Positions 47,265 to 49,930 of a DNA stretch of 49,930 nt are shown here, piece by piece (positions within the stretch are counted from its first letter, which is position 1; every line of letters begins with the position of its first letter). The notes under the pieces were generated by a model. The model was given only the letters and a program-made list of their open reading frames with translations, was not told the origin of the DNA and did not search any database. Origin of the DNA: Pelosinus sp. (GTDB lineage: Bacteria > Bacillota > Negativicutes > Propionisporales > Propionisporaceae). Location: assembly GCA_021372375.1 (NCBI GenBank), contig JAJFUN010000024.1, forward strand, positions 1 through 49,930. The letters run 5' to 3'. The position numbers were made by a program, and so were the translations under genes.

Positions 47265-48935
47265 CTATTCCTCCTCGCCTGAGACATCTGAAAAAGCATT
47301 AAGCGGCAGCGTAAACGTAAAGCTACTGCCTTTGTCGAGTTCACTCTTGACCCAAATAAGGCCGCCTTGCAGCTCTACCAAATTCCGTGCTATTTCAAGG
47401 CCCAAGCCGCTGCCTTGATTTTCATAATTGTGGCTGTAATGAACTTGTCTGAATTTATCAAAAATATAAGGCTGGTCTTCAGCGCTTATCCCAACGCCAT
47501 CGTCACAAACTGCAACCTTAAGCGCAGCGTTCTCAACTGTCATATCAATGCTGATGTTACCGCCCGTATTCGTAAACTTAATGGCGTTACTGATAAGATT
47601 ATTCATAATATGTCTGAGCTTATCTGCATCACAAATAAAAATGGGGATCTCCTCAGGGCAGTTTACGGTAAGTTTGATATTTTTCCTTTGAAACAGCGGA
47701 CGCATAACACTAATAACGCTGTCTAGAATCTGCCTGACATCAGTAGAACGAGCATTTAACCGAATAAGCCCTGCCTCAATCTTCGACATATCCAAAATAT
47801 CATTGATTTGCCCCAATAACTGGTGAGAACTCTCAAAAATATCTTCTAAATATTCTTTCTGCTGGGAACTTAGCGCTTCCCCTTCACTTAATAATATTTC
47901 GGAAAAAGCAATAATTGCGGTTAACGGTGTCTTTAATTCATGACTCATGACGGCTAAAAACTCGGATTTAAGCTGGTCTGCCGCAAATAATTTTTCATAC
48001 ATTTCTCGAAGCTCCCGGCTTTGCTCCGCTAGTTTTATATTGGCGTCACACAGCTGCCGTGTCCTTTCAGCCACCTTACTCTCAAGATTATTATACAGTC
48101 CGTTAAGATTTTGGGACATTTCGTTAAATTTATCAGCCAAATGCCGCATTTCATCATATGTATGGATATCCGTCAGTTGCGTCCACTGTCCGCTGCCAAC
48201 TTCGGATACTTTTTCCGTTAGCTGGGTAAGCGGCGTGATTACGATGTGCTTCATTAAAATATAAATCATGCCGATAGTTGCCATCACCATAAACAAAATA
48301 AATACTAAATGGCTGATAATATTTTCATATTGATGTGCTTCAAAACCAGTCATCGGAAATACCACACTGATAGCTCCGGCAAAATCACCTGGTGAAACCC
48401 CTTCGCGCGGATAACCGGAAACGTCAATAGTCCCGGCAGGCTGTCCATGGCAGGACATGCAGGACTCATCATAATAAAGCGGGGTTAAATAGCGAAAAAC
48501 CCGTACGTTATCTATTTCATCATAACCCCATATTTCTGTCATCCTTTTATCAGCAGCTAATTCCTTCATTTTTTCTACTTCAAAATTATCTGGGGCATTC
48601 GACTGATCACGTACGGCAAACCGGGTTTGTTTAAAGCTATAGCCGGAAAAACGGTTAAATTTATCACTAATACCTTTCCCTACAGCAGCAGGATTAAGAT
48701 GTTTAAACTCATACCGGCCATTTGCATCAACATTAATGGTATCTTGCTTTGCGGCAATAAAACTGCGGGTTGCAATAAGCTGCTGACAAATAACCTGGGC
48801 TTTTTCCTTTAAATCCGCTTCACCTTGCCTGTTATACTGATGAATATTCCAAAGCAGGCTGACTGTCATAATTGTTAAGATGACAGCAGCCACGCTTAAC
48901 ATAAACTTTAGACTTAGGCTGTTTCTTATTTCCAT
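47265..48935 (-). CDS. Histidine kinase with c-type haem DUF3365 sensor domain
   Basis: A membrane sensor kinase (about 556 aa). One helix (about 10-30) precedes an extracytoplasmic DUF3365 / Tll0287-like domain (about 40-205) containing CMSCHGQPAG, a CxxCH haem c attachment motif (about residue 160). A second helix (about 207-228), HAMP, a coiled coil, HisKA with phospho-His in FLAVMSHELKTPLTAI, and HATPase_c with NNLISNAIKFTN, CDDGVGIS and GSGLGLEIAR follow. The haem could sense redox state, NO or nitrite-derived ligands. ATG 48935 has GGAG 6 nt upstream. It depends on the adjacent Ccm system for its own haem. Confidence 0.92.
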   Translation of the reverse strand: MEIRNSLSLKFMLSVAAVILTIMTVSLLWNIHQYNRQGEADLKEKAQVICQQLIATRSFIAAKQDTINVDANGRYEFKHLNPAAVGKGISDKFNRFSGYSFKQTRFAVRDQSNAPDNFEVEKMKELAADKRMTEIWGYDEIDNVRVFRYLTPLYYDESCMSCHGQPAGTIDVSGYPREGVSPGDFAGAISVVFPMTGFEAHQYENIISHLVFILFMVMATIGMIYILMKHIVITPLTQLTEKVSEVGSGQWTQLTDIHTYDEMRHLADKFNEMSQNLNGLYNNLESKVAERTRQLCDANIKLAEQSRELREMYEKLFAADQLKSEFLAVMSHELKTPLTAIIAFSEILLSEGEALSSQQKEYLEDIFESSHQLLGQINDILDMSKIEAGLIRLNARSTDVRQILDSVISVMRPLFQRKNIKLTVNCPEEIPIFICDADKLRHIMNNLISNAIKFTNTGGNISIDMTVENAALKVAVCDDGVGISAEDQPYIFDKFRQVHYSHNYENQGSGLGLEIARNLVELQGGLIWVKSELDKGSSFTFTLPLNAFSDVSGEEE

Positions 48936-48979
48936 AAATCTCTCCATAGTTTACCCATTGTGTTGTCAGTAAACCCGGC

Positions 48980-49930
48980 CTATTCCCCCTTGCGCCCATG
49001 ATATAGACACCAAGGTTCTTCTGCCATATAATCGCCTTCATGATAATAGGCCGCTCTAGCTCTACAGCCGCCACAGAGGTTCTTATATTCACATTCGCCG
49101 CAGCCGCCTTTATAATCAAGTGTCCGCAGTTTTTTGAGTACTTCACTATTGCGCCAGATTTCATCAAAAGGCGTTTCCCGTACATCCCCTAACAGAATAT
49201 TAAGGTATGCACACGGCTGTACCTGCCCTTTGGGGCTGATAATGCAATAAGACGTCCCGGCAAGACAGCCCCGGCCAAAACGAAGATTCATGCCCATTTG
49301 TTTTGCAATACGCATAAACTGCGGAGCACAGGTTGGCTTTAATTCAATATCGACTTCCTGCTGCTTTTTCAGTATACGTATCAGCGTTTCTTCATACGCT
49401 TCAGCCCGCAGCGATTCGGTTTCAATGGATACGGCCCGGCCTGTAGGCACTAAAAAGAAGAAGTGATGAGCCACCGCACCTTCCGCTACGGCAAAATCCG
49501 TGATTTCTTCAATCTCTTCCCGATTCCACTCCATGATTGTTGTATGGATCTGGAAAGGCAGCCCGGCTTTGCGGCAATTGCGCATCCCCTCTACCGCTCC
49601 CTCCCAGGCACCGGGAAAGCGCCGAAATTCATTATGTTTGGCCGCATTTAGGGAATCTAAAGATATCCCCATCCCCATGGCGCCAGCTGCCTTTAACTTT
49701 TTCGCCATTTCAAGGGTAATCAATGTGCCGTTGGTGCCGAACACCGGCCGCAGGCCAAGACTTGTAGCATATTCAACGAGTTCAACAATATCAGGTCTAA
49801 TAAGCGGTTCGCCGCCGCTAAAAATCATGATTTTAAAACCGGCCCTAGCAATCTGCTCGAGTAACACTTTAGCTTCCTTGGTATTTAGTTCTTCATCCGC
49901 CTTGCAGCCCGCATCTCTGTAACAGTGATC
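48980..49930 (-). CDS. nirJ2: NirJ2/AhbD-like radical SAM haem-synthesis enzyme (5' end cut by window)
   Basis: The frame is open to the window edge, beginning DHCYRDAGCKADEELN, the continuation of a radical-SAM CxxxCxxC motif whose first Cys lies outside. A downstream IMIFSGGEPLIRPDI (GGEP) and the C-terminal SPASM-like Cys cluster (GCGECEYKNLCGGCRARA, then EEPWC) follow. CYRDAG and the overall pattern fit the NirJ2 family of the alternative, siroheme-dependent haem pathway; AhbD decarboxylates Fe-coproporphyrin III to haem. It stands upstream of the haem-sensor kinase and ccm-nrf genes. AhbC (NirJ1) is the close alternative. Confidence 0.8.
   Translation of the reverse strand, partial: DHCYRDAGCKADEELNTKEAKVLLEQIARAGFKIMIFSGGEPLIRPDIVELVEYATSLGLRPVFGTNGTLITLEMAKKLKAAGAMGMGISLDSLNAAKHNEFRRFPGAWEGAVEGMRNCRKAGLPFQIHTTIMEWNREEIEEITDFAVAEGAVAHHFFFLVPTGRAVSIETESLRAEAYEETLIRILKKQQEVDIELKPTCAPQFMRIAKQMGMNLRFGRGCLAGTSYCIISPKGQVQPCAYLNILLGDVRETPFDEIWRNSEVLKKLRTLDYKGGCGECEYKNLCGGCRARAAYYHEGDYMAEEPWCLYHGRKGE

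Noticed and set aside
1-49930. CRISPR arrays, tRNA/rRNA genes, intact insertion sequences or prophage genes
   Set aside because: None was found on reading both strands; the repeats seen are few, short and dispersed.

Overview
The window comes from an anaerobic, endospore-forming but diderm Firmicute, most likely a member of the Negativicutes (Sporomusaceae-like). The evidence is the combination of a SpoIIP-family sporulation amidase with a TonB-dependent outer-membrane receptor, a low to moderate G+C content, yybP-ykoY and cobalamin riboswitches, and a strictly anaerobic redox gene set (NiFe hydrogenase, AsrABC, hybrid cluster protein, NrfHA). No tRNA, rRNA, CRISPR array or intact transposase was seen.

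Layout. 1-10 kb: a chemotaxis receptor, a PHP phosphatase, a frameshifted phospholipase-C-like pseudogene, a glycolipid glycosyltransferase, an FMN-binding membrane protein, a CDF metal exporter, HtpX and a VTT-domain protein. Three of these sit behind structured leaders: one yybP-ykoY Mn riboswitch and two copies of a second metal-riboswitch-like motif. 10-18 kb: hypABFCDE on the plus strand, converging on a two-gene NiFe hydrogenase on the minus strand. The small subunit lacks the usual proximal-cluster Cys pair and has no Tat signal; the large subunit ends exactly at its last metal-site His. 18-24.7 kb: an apparently orphaned cobalamin riboswitch, a membrane polyferredoxin, SpoIIP, a CNNM/HlyC transporter, a cupin and a Mn-riboswitch-controlled GDT1 transporter. 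24.8-28.7 kb: STAS, a small Cys-ending membrane protein, HD-GYP and FeoA behind Fur boxes, then TerC and a cation/proton antiporter. 29-33.1 kb: a likely metal (nickel?) acquisition group made of a DUF3842 protein, CooT, an ECF S component behind an attenuator-like leader, a TonB receptor and a methyltransferase.

33.8-49.9 kb is nearly all minus strand and forms a nitrogen/sulfur-oxide reduction and haem block. Read in the direction of transcription it runs: a NirJ2/AhbD-like radical SAM enzyme (siroheme-dependent haem synthesis; cut by the window edge), a histidine kinase with a c-type haem sensor domain and its OmpR-type regulator, the haem-delivery genes ccmA-B-C-E-F with a Cys-type CcmE and no CcmG/H/I, nrfH-nrfA (nitrite to ammonia), a TIGR04076 protein, a Crp/Fnr regulator, asrA-B-C (sulfite reductase), hcp and a ferredoxin. 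The logic is coherent: make haem, attach it to NrfHA, sense redox state or ligand with a haem kinase, and detoxify NO, hydroxylamine and sulfite through a Crp/Fnr (HcpR-like) regulon.

Several decayed genes (phospholipase, CGGC-domain protein, FchA fragment, a thrice-repeated C-terminal coding fragment) and small palindromic or MITE-like repeats lie between the functional operons.
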